Source of the DNA: Lucifuga dentata
Taxonomy: Eukaryota; Chordata; Actinopteri; Ophidiiformes; Bythitidae
Reading direction: 5' to 3'
Assembly: GCA_014773175.1 (NCBI GenBank)
Contig: VXCM01000936.1
Location: 112,806 to 176,805 of the forward strand
DNA length: 64,000 nt
Positions 1-13,500 of this stretch are shown piece by piece. The notes under the pieces are model-generated. The model did no database searches. It saw only the letters and a program-made list of their open reading frames with translations, and was not told the DNA's origin. Each line of letters begins with the position of its first letter. Positions within the stretch are counted from its first letter, which is position 1. A program made the position numbers and the translations under genes.

Positions 1-329
1 AATCACACCTTTTGGACTTCTTATTAAAGAGCAAGTCTGTGAAAAGTGCAAGGCCATTTATTAGTAATTATTAATTAAAGCCAATATTACTGAATGACAC
101 ATGGATGAATAACATATGTCTATTGAATGAATAACATATGCCCATTAGAATGTCAGTGGTGGGGTCAGTAGTAGCAGCCACCTNCCCCCTCACTCCCCCA
201 GTCATCCTCACTTTGAGGGGATATTTGCAAAGACTTGATGGATAAAGCAGAAAATGAATCATGTTACCAGAAGCAGACATTAAGTTTTATCTATCTGTTT
301 TGTTTTTGAAGTCAGGTCAAGTCAAAATG

Positions 330-590
330 TCTAGCCCACACAATAGGCTATTCCTGAGCCAGTGCGAGCTCTCCAAGAATACAAGAGAAAACTCCCAGAA
401 AGAGACAATACAGAGAGAGATCCCCTCTCCTCCAGTGGCCAGGTGTGCAATAGGAGCCATAGGTGGGGAAGCTAACAGTTACAAAGACAGAAAACAAAGA
501 TGCAACAATAGAGGAAGATACATAATACAACGACTGAGTCATGATCCAGCAAGAGGAAGTCACAGTGTGCATTCTTGTATATTTTATGAA
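330..590 (+). repeat. Dispersed repeat fragment, copy A
   Basis: The stretch resembles a second one at about 59,910-60,205. Shared words in the same order are CCAGGTGTGCAATA and ACATAATACA, followed by a GATCCAGCAA ending (near 438, 520 and 542 here). The wording resembles a repeat often seen in percomorph fish genomes, but I cannot assign a class. The copies have diverged strongly between the shared blocks, so both are old. The frames across it are not genes. Confidence 0.55.
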
Positions 591-1110
591 TAGGTAAAAC
601 CTGAAACACTTGTGTAAGCAAAATGGTGTCTGTACACTGGGTAACAGTGATCACCGACAGATTTTACATGGTTTAATGGATCTTGATGTACTTCCAACCT
701 TATGTTTACAAAAAAAAAAAAAAGNAAAAAAAAAAAAAAGTATTCTAAAATCAAACAAATATCACACCTAAACTACAGCTTTCCATTAGTATTGATTTGT
801 CAAGGTTAATTTTCATGTTTTTGGATTTAAACATGTTGTGCATTAATATTCAAGTATCTTATTCATGGCAAGAAATTATAATCATTCAGTTCATCCTTTT
901 GAAATTCATTCTTGTTGATATTAGAAAAGCCTCTGAAACAAGATATGTGTACACCATTAAACTCAAAGTAATATTACAGTACTTCTGCTACTATTAACAT
1001 CCACATGGATACACATTTATATTCTTTGCATGTTAAATATTCTCCATTGTTAATTCATATACCAGATAATTCTCAAGGTGTCTTCAGACATTGAATGCAG
1101 TGTGAAAGTT

Positions 1111-1241
1111 TTTTTTTTTTTTACCTGCATGTGAATATTGCACTCTCAGGCTCTACATGAATGTATTTAGTTCANTTTTTTTTTTTTTTACCTGCATGTG
1201 AATATTGCACTCTCAGGCTCTACATGAATGTATTTAGTTCA
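1111..1241 (+). repeat. Perfect 52-bp direct duplication around an n
   Basis: Positions 1123-1174 and 1190-1241 are the same 52 bases, each preceded by a T run, with a single n at 1175 between them. Exact duplication ending precisely at an n is what a false contig join leaves behind. It is more likely an assembly artefact than a true tandem repeat. Confidence 0.85.
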
Positions 1242-2210
1242 AATTTTTTTTCACTTGTGGAAACATAATTTAATTTGCAAAGAGGAAAATGTCATTTTTA
1301 CATTGGAAATTGGAAATTTTACATGTTACATGTTACAATGTGCTCTGAATACAATTTGAGTTTTACATGACTTTTTATTTTGTGTAAGGATTAAATATGG
1401 AATCATATTAGAGGTGGATGACATTGAATGGTTAATAGTGAGTTTTAGTCAAAGGCCAGTGTGTGTCAGTACTTATACAGATATTACCTTCTCTAAAGTG
1501 TATAAAATGTCCTACATGAATTTTTAGGAATATTCCTGTAAAGAGATTAAAAATACTTCAAGGTCCTTGAAGGTCAATATACAGTTAGTAACTGGCCCTT
1601 ATTGGAAATTTTAAAAATACTAAAGATTACAGGTCTATATGTCTGGCTATTGACTTTTTGTACTGAAGTGAATAACATTATTGTGCATTTACAATATGTT
1701 TACTGTAATGTCACATACTGTTGGCATTAGAAGTGAAGAAAAAAACATCCATGATGCAAACAGGATTTTTATTTTATTTTATTTTATTTTTTTAATGTAT
1801 TGTCCTGCTTTAATTTATGAAGCACACCAGGCCTTCTCTGTAGTTTACAATGGCAAAGGGGCAAATTGAATCCTGATTTTACGGTCATGAATGGAGCCCA
1901 AATTTTTTAACTCACTTGGCACCCAAAAACATGTAACTAAAACTGAGTGGACTGGAAATGATTCAGCTCTGTCAGTGAAATTACATTTGAAAGCTGAAAG
2001 CCCATCAGGATTTTACTGTACGCTGTAAAACATTAGTATTACATTTCAAATTGTAAACAAATACAAAACAATCTTAATGATAATCAGTAAACAGTGTGTT
2101 TGTGCAAGACAGATGCGCAACTATGCATGCACAGTGTCTTACTTTGTCCTGTGACAGGCTGCGTTTTTCTCACAGAACAAAAATGTGAAGGAACTAGGGT
2201 ATTCATTAGA

Positions 2211-2876
2211 GCGTATACCTCCACCAAGGCTGAACTTATCTCTAGCCTAAAGAGTTACTAATGACTATTATAAACATAATATTTTTTCTTGAAGATACAT
2301 AAAAACTGTTTGCATGCCACTGAATTAGCATTCACCTCAGCTACACATTAATGATTTTTACCTGTTTCTAGTTCTATCTGTTACAGCAATTCCATTAACG
2401 TGCCCATATCCCAAGCATATATTTTAGTCTGCCAATCCAGATCCTTATCTGGATCCAGACCAAACTGCACCTATTGATAATGTATCATGGGGTAAATATG
2501 TCTGATATGTCTGGGTATAGGGACAGCCCATAGGGACAAGCTTTGCAAATTAGCTGTGGCTATAAATGCTATGATACTGTATGTGGCATTAGTTTATCCT
2601 ATCAGTTCCTATTCAAATTGACAAATAAATAAATAAAGTTTTTCACTGAGATTGGTTTGTTACTTTTGAGAGAAAAAAAAACGATAATCCCTGTCTTGCA
2701 ATGTAGGATTCATTTTTAAAAAATCATGGATCCAAAATTTGCTTAGTTCTTATCTTTGCCGTGCCCTACCCTTCCATGGAATTTTGTCATCGGCTTATAA
2801 CATTTTGAATAATCCTGCTAACAGACAAACAAACAAACAGAAGCAGAGGAAGACACAACCTCCTTGGAGGAGATAA
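2211..2876. mobile_element. Non-autonomous transposon-like repeat with CCTCC/CCAAGG inverted ends
   Basis: The left edge reads TATACCTCCACCAAGG and the right edge, in reverse complement, reads TTATCTCCTCCAAGGAGG, so the ends are roughly inverted. Inside are hallmarks of a very common teleost repeat family: a run of GGATCC/CCAGATCC words (about 2437-2460), a GGATTCAT...GGATCC segment, and a (CAAA)n run before the right end. There is no coding capacity. A second partial copy lies at 18,464-18,700. Class assignment to a DNA transposon is inferred from the termini only. Confidence 0.6.
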
Positions 2877-4578
2877 TAAATGTCATCATGCGTATTCAGC
2901 TATAACAGTAAGACTGTCATTACTAACACCTCAGATGTAATGATGAGCAAAAGCTGCACAGCTCACTAATGCTTCATGAGATGTGTAATGTCTACATGCA
3001 CTGAATTACCAGCTGTGAGTCTCTCTGCACAGCCACCTCGCCGCTCAGGCAACATAATTTTTGATACGCTGTCTGAGCTCTGTCATTTACCCTCTAAATA
3101 TTGTGTGAAGTTTCCGTTGTCATTTCTCAACAATCGATGTACTGGAAGCAAAGTGATCTGCCCAGCTGGAAGCGGGTTTATGGTAACATTTTCCTCAGGT
3201 TTCTAAAGTTCAGCCCCATGCAGTTTTCTTTTGAACGTGATATTATACCGTTAGTGGAAGCTTTCATTCTTCCCCAACTCTTTCCCTATTTTTAGACCCT
3301 CACTTACAGCATTGTAATGAAAGAGCTACAAATCTAAACAAAGGACTTATCTGCCTGAGAAAACTCTGAAAACAACCACGCGATGGCCAAGTTTGGAACT
3401 ATTAATCTCCTAAATATCATTTCTCTTCTTGTGAGCCAAAGTACATAGGCAGGTCAGTGGTCTCCGTTACACGTGGCTTCAATAAAAAAAAAAAAAAAAA
3501 AAAAAAAAAAAGAAAACAGTCCCCTGGCCACACAGGGGAAATGTGAATTTGGGTCAAATTTACCAGGTGGAAAGTGGGAGGATTAGTGCAGAGCTCGCAT
3601 GTTTTTCAAGGCATAGTTTTACATAATAAAGAATAGTGAGGTAAAAGAAAACAGATGTAATGATGCTGATCCACTGGCACATATTCTTATTTAGAGAAAT
3701 AATGTTTATGTATGGAGTACTACTGAAAGTGTAACTTGGTTTGAAGTGACCCAGGAGAGGCGTGCTCACTTGTGTTTTATTCATTGAGGTCATTGCAGTA
3801 TATATGTAAATACACACCGACTTTTTTTTTGAGGGTTTGATGAAGTTGTCAGAAAATGCTTGGCTTGGCTTTTTACCTGCAGCCTGTCACTCTCGTCTAC
3901 ACTCAGCGTGCAATCAAAAACCGAAGAACAAAAACTCCAGACTCAGATTTGCTGCTGACTCATCCAGAGCGTAAATGAAATCAGACTTTATCATAAGAAC
4001 AGACTCACAGCTGTAATTTGTAGCTCTCTATAGGCCTCCATTTTAAGCCATGCTGAAATTAGCAGCTCCCTTCTCCTGTATATCGCTGCCATTTTCTTTA
4101 CGCCACAGTTAACAGCCATTTTAATAACCCAACTTCCACCTTCAGCTTTAGCTTTTGCTTATTTAATTTGTGTTAATCAGCCATGGGGAGAAAGAATGTC
4201 ATCCATACACAAACATCACCCTGCACAAGAGTCTTTCTCACAATCGTCAGGTTACTGTTTTTTTCCATATTGAAGTTTTGATGTAAGACAGAAACCATGA
4301 CGTATCTTACGATCTCATTTCTAGACGCTGAGACGGCTCCTCGTTGCGTTTGTATTGGCTAACACCACATACACACTCTGGATGAGACCATGGTGGCTAT
4401 GTTAACGGATCCCAGAGCTGGAAATCAATTATTTACATTCAGTACTGAAATACAAGTTCAGTTTTGAGAAACTTTACTTGAGGATTTCCATTTTGGGAGA
4501 CTTACATTCTTTTTTTTTCCATTCAACACTAGATAAACTCATAAATGTTAGTAATATCTATTTGCCACCTAATACCTC

Positions 4579-4579
<1 letters not shown>
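2877..4579. other. Intergenic, no gene seen
   Basis: AT-rich unique-looking DNA with a poly(A) run at 3484-3511. No splice-flanked coding segment was found on either strand. Confidence 0.55.
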
Positions 4580-4624
<45 letters not shown>

Positions 4625-4850
4625 GTGTTTTATTTTCTCCTCTCTTTTTCATTTTTATACTCTCTCTTTCCATCTTTCCAGTCCTCCTTTCTTACTTTCT
4701 AATTTCTTTTCTTCTTTCTTTCCTTCTTTTTTTCCCTTTGCATCATTCCTGCATTGTTTCCCTCTGTCCTTCTTTTTCTATGTACTGCAGCTCTTCCATT
4801 TTCCATCCTTCCATTTTTTTTCCTTATTTCCTTCCACCCCTTTGTTAACT
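4580..4850 (+). repeat. (TTTC)n microsatellite in a 270-bp pyrimidine-rich tract
   Basis: A clean (TTTC)n run spans 4580-4624. It is followed by an irregular C/T-rich tract to about 4850 with very few purines. The long open frames across it on the plus strand only reflect Phe/Ser/Leu codons made from pyrimidines. Confidence 0.9.
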
Positions 4851-6459
4851 GATCCTATTGGGTGAAAAATCCAAATGTCCAATTCACAATGAATACATTT
4901 TTTTTATTTTTTTACTTGAATAAAACTTTACAATTAAAAATATATTTTCTTTTACTTTAGCATATTTTGTAGAACTTTATTAAATACAGGTTTTGTATCT
5001 CTTCTTTCACTGTTATTACAATAATATAAAATATTAATCCATATGCTATGCAGCCATTTCGTTGAAATTGTGGCCATGCATGAACAGTTACTGATTCTTT
5101 GGTTTAGAAGCACAAAAATGCAGTAACCCACATGCATTAAATACTTAGTACACTTCACTGCTTATGATTCCAGACTTTAGATGTTACACTGGATTATAGG
5201 GGTGATGATTAGATTTTTTTTAGTGGTAGGATTTTTGTGGTTTAGGCAGCCACTGAGACCCCACAGTGAGAAACTCTTACAGAATTTGAGTCCCTTCACC
5301 TCTACAAGTTGTTTTTGATTTTCTTCTCATGTGTATGTTCCTCTTCAAATGAACCGTTCACATTATGGGCAAAACCTCATGTAATAATGTGGGGTGTTTC
5401 AACAAACATGATTGTGGTAAATAAGAGGACAGTATAGGGAACGCTCTGGTAAATATGTCTCAAGTCATTATTAGGTGGTTTTACTCATTAAGATCAAAAG
5501 CCACAAATTCAAAGGCAAACCATAAAGGAAAAAGACATTTATTGGGGGGGGNATCAAAGGCTCTAAACCGAGATTCTGAGGATTTTCTCTGGGATTGATA
5601 AATGTTCAGCACAGACAGGAACTAATTCCTTGTGGCATGAAATAAATGGATGCCAGAACAGCTTTCTATAGTTGTGTAATCACAGGGCAGCAGAAGACTG
5701 GTGGGAATTATCATTATCTTGATAGTCATGTAATATTGTTTCCCACGATGAAACTTTATCTACTATAAAACTCAACCTTAAACTCCTCTGCCTTCATCTC
5801 CGCTTTCTCACCAGTTACTTCACTTCAACTGAGACAAGTTCATCTAAGTTTCATTTTAAAGACACAATCTTTATTGTTTTTGAGCCTATCAGCAAGAACA
5901 CTTACTACTTGCAAGCCCTTATTTTTACTTCCACACACCTTTGTGAATGGAAATTAGATATATCACACCTCTTGAATTTCTTTTTCCTAGGTAAATAACT
6001 TACAATCAATACAAACTGCTAAAAAAAACCAAACAAAAACAAAACCTACAAACTGTTAGCTATTGTATAAATATCTTATTCCATTATCAATCAAGATTAA
6101 GCTAAAGTTGCTTGGGAGATGGCTTTAAATGTCAGAACCATGCAGCATATACTGTACATCTTTCTAGAAGTCATGCAGTCCTACATCTTTTTTTTCCTCT
6201 GAGACTTGTGTCAGTGGTAACTTTGCTGACAGAAGTTAGATCAAGCATAGAAACCCAATTCAACTCTCTATAATAGATAAAATCTGACGAGCAACATGGA
6301 TCCAGACATGTCTACTTTCCAGATCTTTGCCTTTCCTCTGTCCTTAGGATATCTGGGAAATGCATTTATATGAGGAAATGATTCCAACAAATAGTATACT
6401 GTAGATGTTATTGCTTTCCAACCATGTGATTTGCTCCAAAAATATCACTGTCTAAATGC

Positions 6460-6492
<33 letters not shown>

Positions 6493-9400
6493 TTATCTGA
6501 ATGGAATACCATATTCTGAACTCCTGAAGTTGTTGAGTATTTTTAAGTTCTTGCTGAAGTACTTGTGAGAGTTTGTTTTAATATAGTTTCTATTGGTGAA
6601 TTTATCTTTGATTTTCACTGTTGTTACTCTTGTACAGCGAGTTTCTCTGCTGTCTCATGGAGGCTGAAACACTAAAAAATGGAAACAGATGCTGATTGTT
6701 CCAGAGTGAAAAGGGAGAGGAAAGGGGAATGACAGAAAAAAAAAAAAAAAAAAAAAAAGATTTACAGCAGCTAATGATCCCATTCAGCAGTAGCTAACGT
6801 TTTTTTCTCACTGTTGAGCTGTTGGCTTAGGTAGTTTGGCTTATCTTTGTAAAAACTGGAGAATATAACTATAAAATATCAAAAATGTGCTTCTTTAATA
6901 CCACAAAAATTCCTGAATAAACCAGTAAACAGACTGAAAAAAAAACACATATAGACATGGCAGATGTTTAACTTTTAGGAAAAAGGAAATGGGTCATCTC
7001 TGCGTGCTAGTGAAAGGAATCCTGTCACTCAAGGAGGAGTGCAGGGACGGACACTATTTTTAGCACCTGGAGCTCAGAAGCATACCATACAGTTTAACCC
7101 TGACACACACAGACACAATAAATCATAAAACCACCAGAAAGGCTGATATTATATTCTCACGGTTTAAAAGACTCATTCATTGCAAAGAACCTCACAAGGG
7201 GGAAAAACTGCAAATGAAACACACGTCTTGCGACACTAAAGGAGCATTTCATGTTTTTCAGACATGATGCATCTCTATACAGAGCAACATGCTTACAAAA
7301 GGATTTTAATGAACAAATTTCTGACCACACAACCCATTGTATAGACTTTTCTGGGGGACTTTTCTCATTTACTGGGCTTGTAATCTGTATCAAATTAAGC
7401 TATGGATGCTGATACATGGACAAGCTAATTTCTGTAGCATCCCATCAGTTTTTGGTAGTTTGCCCATGTCTACAACTCATGGAAACTTCTGTTTTTGACT
7501 GCTAACAAAATTACCTCTCAGTACACTTACATGCATGTTAACACTTTGCCTGTAATCTGATTAAGACAATAAGTCAATTTTTTTTTTTAAATGTCATGTA
7601 TACACAATAATCAGATTGAAACCAGTAAGTATCAGACCCAGATTATGAAATTGTAAATCAATTTATTCTAAATGCTCCATTGGTTTACAATCAGGAGAAG
7701 CATCCTATTTATGCATTTCCTCACCTCACATACTTCCTCTGGTATAATCAAATTAAGCAACAAATCATGTATGTTCAGCAAACAATGGAATCCTGTGAAA
7801 TCCATCCATGTATACAACTTACTCTCCATTTTTGCCTCAGTACAGTCCAGACCAAGATTGGAATATATGGTGCATGTAAATGACTGTTATACCTTTTAAA
7901 TGTAATGAAAATGTACTCAAATCAGATAATTATTTTGGTTAAACTATAGACCAAAAAACCCCAGAATCATGTTTTAGCATTTTAAAAAATAAAATTATAG
8001 AAGCCCTATATAGAATAATACTTTTTGAAACTGATGTGGATGTGTCTTTATTTTGCATAGTAACATATTTTAGCTGTCTTTACATTTCTCATGGTGCAAA
8101 TTGGACTTGCATTACTTACGTAAGTTTATTGAACATTTTTGCATTTGTGTCATTGTATGCCTTGTTATTCTTCTTTATTAATATTTTTTTTATGATGATT
8201 GTCCATTCTTCAGTTTTTTTTTATTTTTTTCTTATTTTTATTTCTACTTTATACTTTTACTTCTTGTATGATACTGCTTGTTATAACAAATCAATTTTCC
8301 TACAAGGATTAATACATTATCTATCTATGCTTGTGGAAGACAGTTTTTGCCTTTAATTGATTGATGTCTTTAAAAACATGGCCAGTATTTTGATATAAAT
8401 TATTGGCTACACAGCCAGCCTACAGTAGAAATGGCAGCAATGGCCTGAGATATGTTTTCATTACATAGTCACAACTGTCAAAAAAAATAATAATAATAAC
8501 TTCAAAATATTTGTCGCGTGTATCAAATCAATAGAACTGACTTCAGAATTTTAGTCATTAAGTGAGCCTGATTGTTTCATCAATAAGAGCATGAAAACCA
8601 TCATTGCTATCAAGTGAATTTGTGAACCTTTTCTTTGTGTTAAAGATGACTCTTACGCTCAGGTGAATATGTTCAGAAAACATGGCTCATTCCTCGCTGG
8701 CAGTCAGCCGTTAGAAGCCATCATCTCTACAAAACTCCTTCTGCACAGCTTTGCCTCAAATGATAATCATGGCATTTTACAGCCTAGTATTTCAGCATGG
8801 AAAGAGCTATTCAAAGAGAGGTTGTTTTAGCACAGGTTTCAGGCAGCACATGCTATAAATGCAAGCTTTTAATCTAGGAAATGCTACAAATCAAAGGAAA
8901 AGACAGTGTATTCCTACCTGGAGGGAGCAGAAGCATAAATATAGTCTGATATTGATTTGACAGTTCTATAACAAATGCCATACACGCAGCTTTTTTGCTT
9001 TTTTCTTTTAATTTATGTTATACCTATGATAAGCTTTCCAGTAAGCAATAACAATGATAAGCAAATGCTCAGATATGCAGATTCATATGCACTTATCCCC
9101 ATTAGTCTCATTTATGGAGGAGTGTTGATAGACGTGAAGTGGCAGGGAGCACTGGAGGAAGTTCCAGGCTGTTGATAAGATAACAGTAGCAAAGGTGTTA
9201 TTTTTTCAACACATCCATGGCGACCACATTGGTTTGGGAAAGAAAAACATGGATGACATGATTCAAGATTGCGTGTCACGGTGTGACATTTGTCTTGAGA
9301 CTGAACTTCAGATAGGATAAATATGCCAATCATAGCTACTGTCAAAATCATATATGAGTTTTTCCCCGCAAAACTAGATTTCCACCTTTCCTTTTATATG

Positions 9401-10434
9401 AATGCCATGTGTGAAAACTGGTTGACATACTACTGTGGTAGTTTTAGGCGCAAGGCTTCATGATAGATACTTTACACAAGCCAGACTGTTAGACGATGGA
9501 AGACTGTGAGACAACGATAAAATGTTCATATTAAAAGCATTTACCCCTCTCCAGGCGCCAGACTGTCTGACACTGGCTCAAATTGATTCTTAATTGGGTT
9601 TGTATGGACCCTGGACCGACTGTTGATGAGCGCAGTGAAAAGTGGACATTGCTGCTTCGATGTGATAACACAGCTGACCCAGTAGAGAGCAAAACGACTT
9701 CTTACAGCTCTCCATCAAAGAAAAATAATAATTATGAAATGGATCATCTGCACATCTTGAAAAGGAATTTAAAAGAATAATCCATCATCCAGACACGGTA
9801 GAACAAAGCTACTGACTCAAAGGGGTGTCATAACTCATCACAAGTCACAACCAGTTGGCGTTAACCAGCTGTGGAGCTCAATGTCTTTTTGGAAGACTTG
9901 TCTTTTTTGGTAGTAATAAATCACTCAGAGTTGCTGTGGAATGCAAGCCAGTCCTCTGGAACAGCTTGGTCTTGGTAGAGGTGATTTTCTGTTGGCTGAC
10001 ATTCCTCATTATCTATTTTGGCTTGCCGTGCGTGCACACTGGGCCTTGCAATGGCTGCTTAAAAAGTGAGGGGTAAAGGAGGGGGGCTCAAATGCTCACC
10101 CATGACCCAACCACCTTCTACATTGAAGCTTGGCCTGTCTGTATTTGAAGGGGAAAGGAGGGAGGTTATTCTCTCTTCCTTACCATACCTTGCTTATGAA
10201 TTTTCTCTCCTCTGGCCACAGAAGAGGCTTGTTACCAGAGGAAGCAGAAGCAGTGGAGAGCTACACTGCAAAGCTTTATTCAAGCTGAGGGAAGAATCTG
10301 CTGTGGATTAAACCTCGTCCTCAGCCTCGTCTGGTCTTCATCTCACTCCTTTTGTGCAGTCAGACTGGAGGAGTGCTTCTGATTACTCACCAGCCTTTGA
10401 AGCCTCACTACAATTTCATCAATTTAAGCAGTGA
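4851..10434. other. Intergenic, no gene seen
   Basis: AT-rich DNA with poly(A) runs at 6460-6487 and 6736-6758 and an n in a G run at 5552. The frames at 8036-8356 and 9855-10311 lack splice signals and any recognisable protein pattern. Confidence 0.55.
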
Positions 10435-10440
10435 ATAATG

Positions 10441-10507
<67 letters not shown>
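10435..10507 (+). repeat. (AAT)n trinucleotide microsatellite
   Basis: About 24 uninterrupted ATA/AAT units, likely polymorphic in length. Confidence 0.97.
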
Positions 10508-10509
<2 letters not shown>

Positions 10510-13500
10510 GATAAACAATAAAACTATAAACAAAATTAAAGCTCGATGGGCAGAAGAGCAGGTGACTCATTCTTCTAAAGTGTCTGCATTGCAATCTTTC
10601 CCTCTAGGAGTCATAAATCGGCCCAGACAATCAGGTTTTGGTGGCCCGCTGGGGTGGTCCTCCACCAGATCCACCCCAGGGTGGGCTGCGGCAACAGCCT
10701 GCAGGCCCAGTGTGCTCGTCAGTGTCACTTTGCCACTTCTATTCTGGTCACCAAGTGTAGAGGAGTATGGGGGTGAAGAACCTGTTGTGAGCAAAGGTAT
10801 GTTCCAAACACATGGTGGTCTCTTCATTTTCAAAGCACTAAAACGTAAAGCAGGAAGAGAGGAATTTACAAGATGATACTGCAAAGCGCCAGTGCTTCTG
10901 TTCCACAAAGTGATATTACAAGAATGTGTTCAGTGTGCCACAAAAAGCTTAAAAAGAAAAGTTGTTGTCTCCTAGTGACTTCCCTCTCCAATCAAGACTT
11001 CCAAGCTCATTTACCCCTATTATTGTTCTGTCTTTGTTTCTATGCTTTAAAACACACTAGCTGTTATTCTTGTATAAAATCTGTGACCATCAAATAGCAG
11101 GGTTTGGGTTTTTTTTTCCCAGCAATAGTATTTTTGTCATAATAATCTGAGCTTTTTCATCTGCACTGAACAAAGGAGCAAAGTGACGCCAAGCCAAATG
11201 TCCATATGTTCCAGTTTAAAGACTTCCATTGCAATTCTTTCAGATTTTAATGTAACACATTTTCATTTGCTGAAAATGAGGATGGGATTATGATAGAATT
11301 AACCCCTATTAATTAGTGCAATTTAATGCAAATAACAAATAGCAAAACTGCCATCAGTTCCAAATTAGGCTTAACAAATTGTATGATTTTACGTGCTGTG
11401 GCTTTGGCAAAATTATTATTGTTTTCCTTCTCTGCAGACAGAACATTCCTCTGTTATTATGTGTTAACCGAAACCCCATTGCAGGATGTGAACGCCCCAT
11501 TTCTTCATACCCCATAAATAAAAGATTGTGATCTATTTGTTCTTTTACATCCCTCATTTGGTTTGATGACATCCTTAGATCCTTTGTGTAAAGTCAAATC
11601 GGGCTTTTTTAGACATTTTATTACATTCCAACTTTAAACCAAATTCCTCTTGTGCTTTATTGGATAGATGTTCCTGGGTATTTTCACAGAGAAAAAGCTG
11701 CTGTTGCCAGATTTGTGGTGCATTGTGGTCCAAAAGAACAGCACCACAGGGAACTTCAGAAAAACTCACTCAAATTTCAGTTTTTGAAATACAGTTTCTG
11801 CCTACAGAGTGAGAGCATTTCCCTGCCCAATATTTCAAATCAGAGATGAAGTACTGCTCCCCTCTGAAAAGAAAGAGAATGGCCTTCCACAGAATAAAGT
11901 ACTAAATAACACCAGAGCCCAAACAAAGGTAAACATGTACGATAGGCTTCCTGCTTGTTACTGGGTGCACATGGTCACAGGCTGACACTTTAGTAACCCC
12001 TTGACAGGTGCAGAGGTCTTATGTGTCTGAAGGGCAGCTTAGGAGTTTTCTGCTTTATTTTTTTTTTTACAAGCTCAGCCTTGTTTTTTTTTTTTCTTCT
12101 TCTTCTTCCCTCACACATGGCAGTGTTTTACAGTGCTCAGGCAAATGGCATGATGGGACTTCATTCTATAATGCTGCAGTGTCTTCCAAGTGAATAGAGC
12201 CATTGTATTTCAGAAATTTCATAGCCATTTACAGCATCTATTGTACAGCGTATGTTGTGTTTTGTTGTGTAATAAAACATATTCTCCCAGCTTATTTTTG
12301 AAGTCTTGCCACAATGTTAGAAAAACTAGAAAATGGAGCCTGAATCGAGCCTAACAGACACTGAAAACAGAGTCCAATTTTGATAAAAAATCAGACAGAT
12401 TTGTCACTGTATCTGAAAAAATGATCCATTATCCATTGTAAGAAAGCATATAAAAACCTACTATCATGTTTTTGCATCCCAAGAGTCCAGAAACTGTGTC
12501 ATATTAACATGTATGCAACTTTACCTTTTTTTTTTTTTTTTTTNTTTTTTTTTTTTTTTTTATAAATAGGTCCTATCTGAAATAAGAAGAAGTGGATCAC
12601 ATAGTATATGGAGCAAATTGTAAATGTATATTCCAGTGGAGCTTGCAGCATTATACAGCATACATTGATTAGTTCCTGCATGGGATACACCCCCGACTCC
12701 CTCATCTCTTCCTCTAATGTTGTTTCATTGAAAATATGCTAATGAGATCCGTCACGATTGCTGATTCCCTTTGAACTTTTTATTTCGTCACGGGTTGAGC
12801 AAAATCACAGAGGTAGAGAGCAGGAGGTTTTCTGCCGCAAGCCCACAGCCCCTCTTCCACCATCTGCCGGACCTCATTTCATTTGAATAATAAATGATAG
12901 CCTTTTTTCTCTCCGCTTCACACAGGCGCTTCAGTTTCTTACATATGTTTGCAGTTCAAGAAAACAGCCACCAGCCATGACGGAGGATTGTTGCCTCTCA
13001 CTGTAAGTCCTGCTTAAGGTCTATAGGCCACACCACCTGCTGAATTCCATGAACCCAGCGGCAGTCTCAAAATTCAGCCTGTGATTCAAAGCTAAAATGT
13101 CCTCTAAGCCTCGATGTGAATGGATTGGATCCTTTCTTTATTTTGAGTAACTGCACATGAATTTAAAGGCCTGGGCATCCTGTTTTTCTTAAGAGAACAA
13201 AAAGACACTGAAAAGTATTTTCATGCTGGGTTAATTCTCTCAAATGAAAAAAAACACAGTTTGGTACAAAAGAATAAGACCAGAAATTGATTTTATCAGT
13301 GGGATCCGCTCATATGGTTGCATTTTTGTTGTTGATGGCCACCAGATTTGAAAAAAAAAAAAAAGGGGATGAGGGTGGGAGTGGATATTCAGTCACTGGT
13401 ACATGACAATGTATAGACTAGCAATTGAATCTAGCAGTTTAAGAATGCTAGTTGCAGTAGAGCTGATGGTTGTAGCTTCTTGCACAGATAAGGTGTCTTA

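Larger units (their letters stand above)
1..2210. other. Intergenic desert, left end
   Basis: No coding exon seen on either strand; the open frames are short and AT-rich. The stretch holds an A-rich homopolymer at about 710-740 with an n at 725, another n at 184, a duplicated block around the n at 1175 (separate entry), and an interspersed-repeat fragment at about 330-590 (separate entry). The rest is unremarkable AT-rich DNA. Confidence 0.6.

Noticed and set aside
4478..4865. Phe/Ser-rich open frames
   Set aside because: They translate the pyrimidine tract and (TTTC)n microsatellite.
8036..8356. 106-codon hydrophobic open frame
   Set aside because: It is in extremely AT-rich DNA where Phe, Leu and Ile codons arise by composition. 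There is no promoter, splice site or family pattern.
10562..10908. Overlapping 104- and 113-codon frames on both strands
   Set aside because: Both strands open over the same GC-richer DNA, with no splice sites or recognisable domain.
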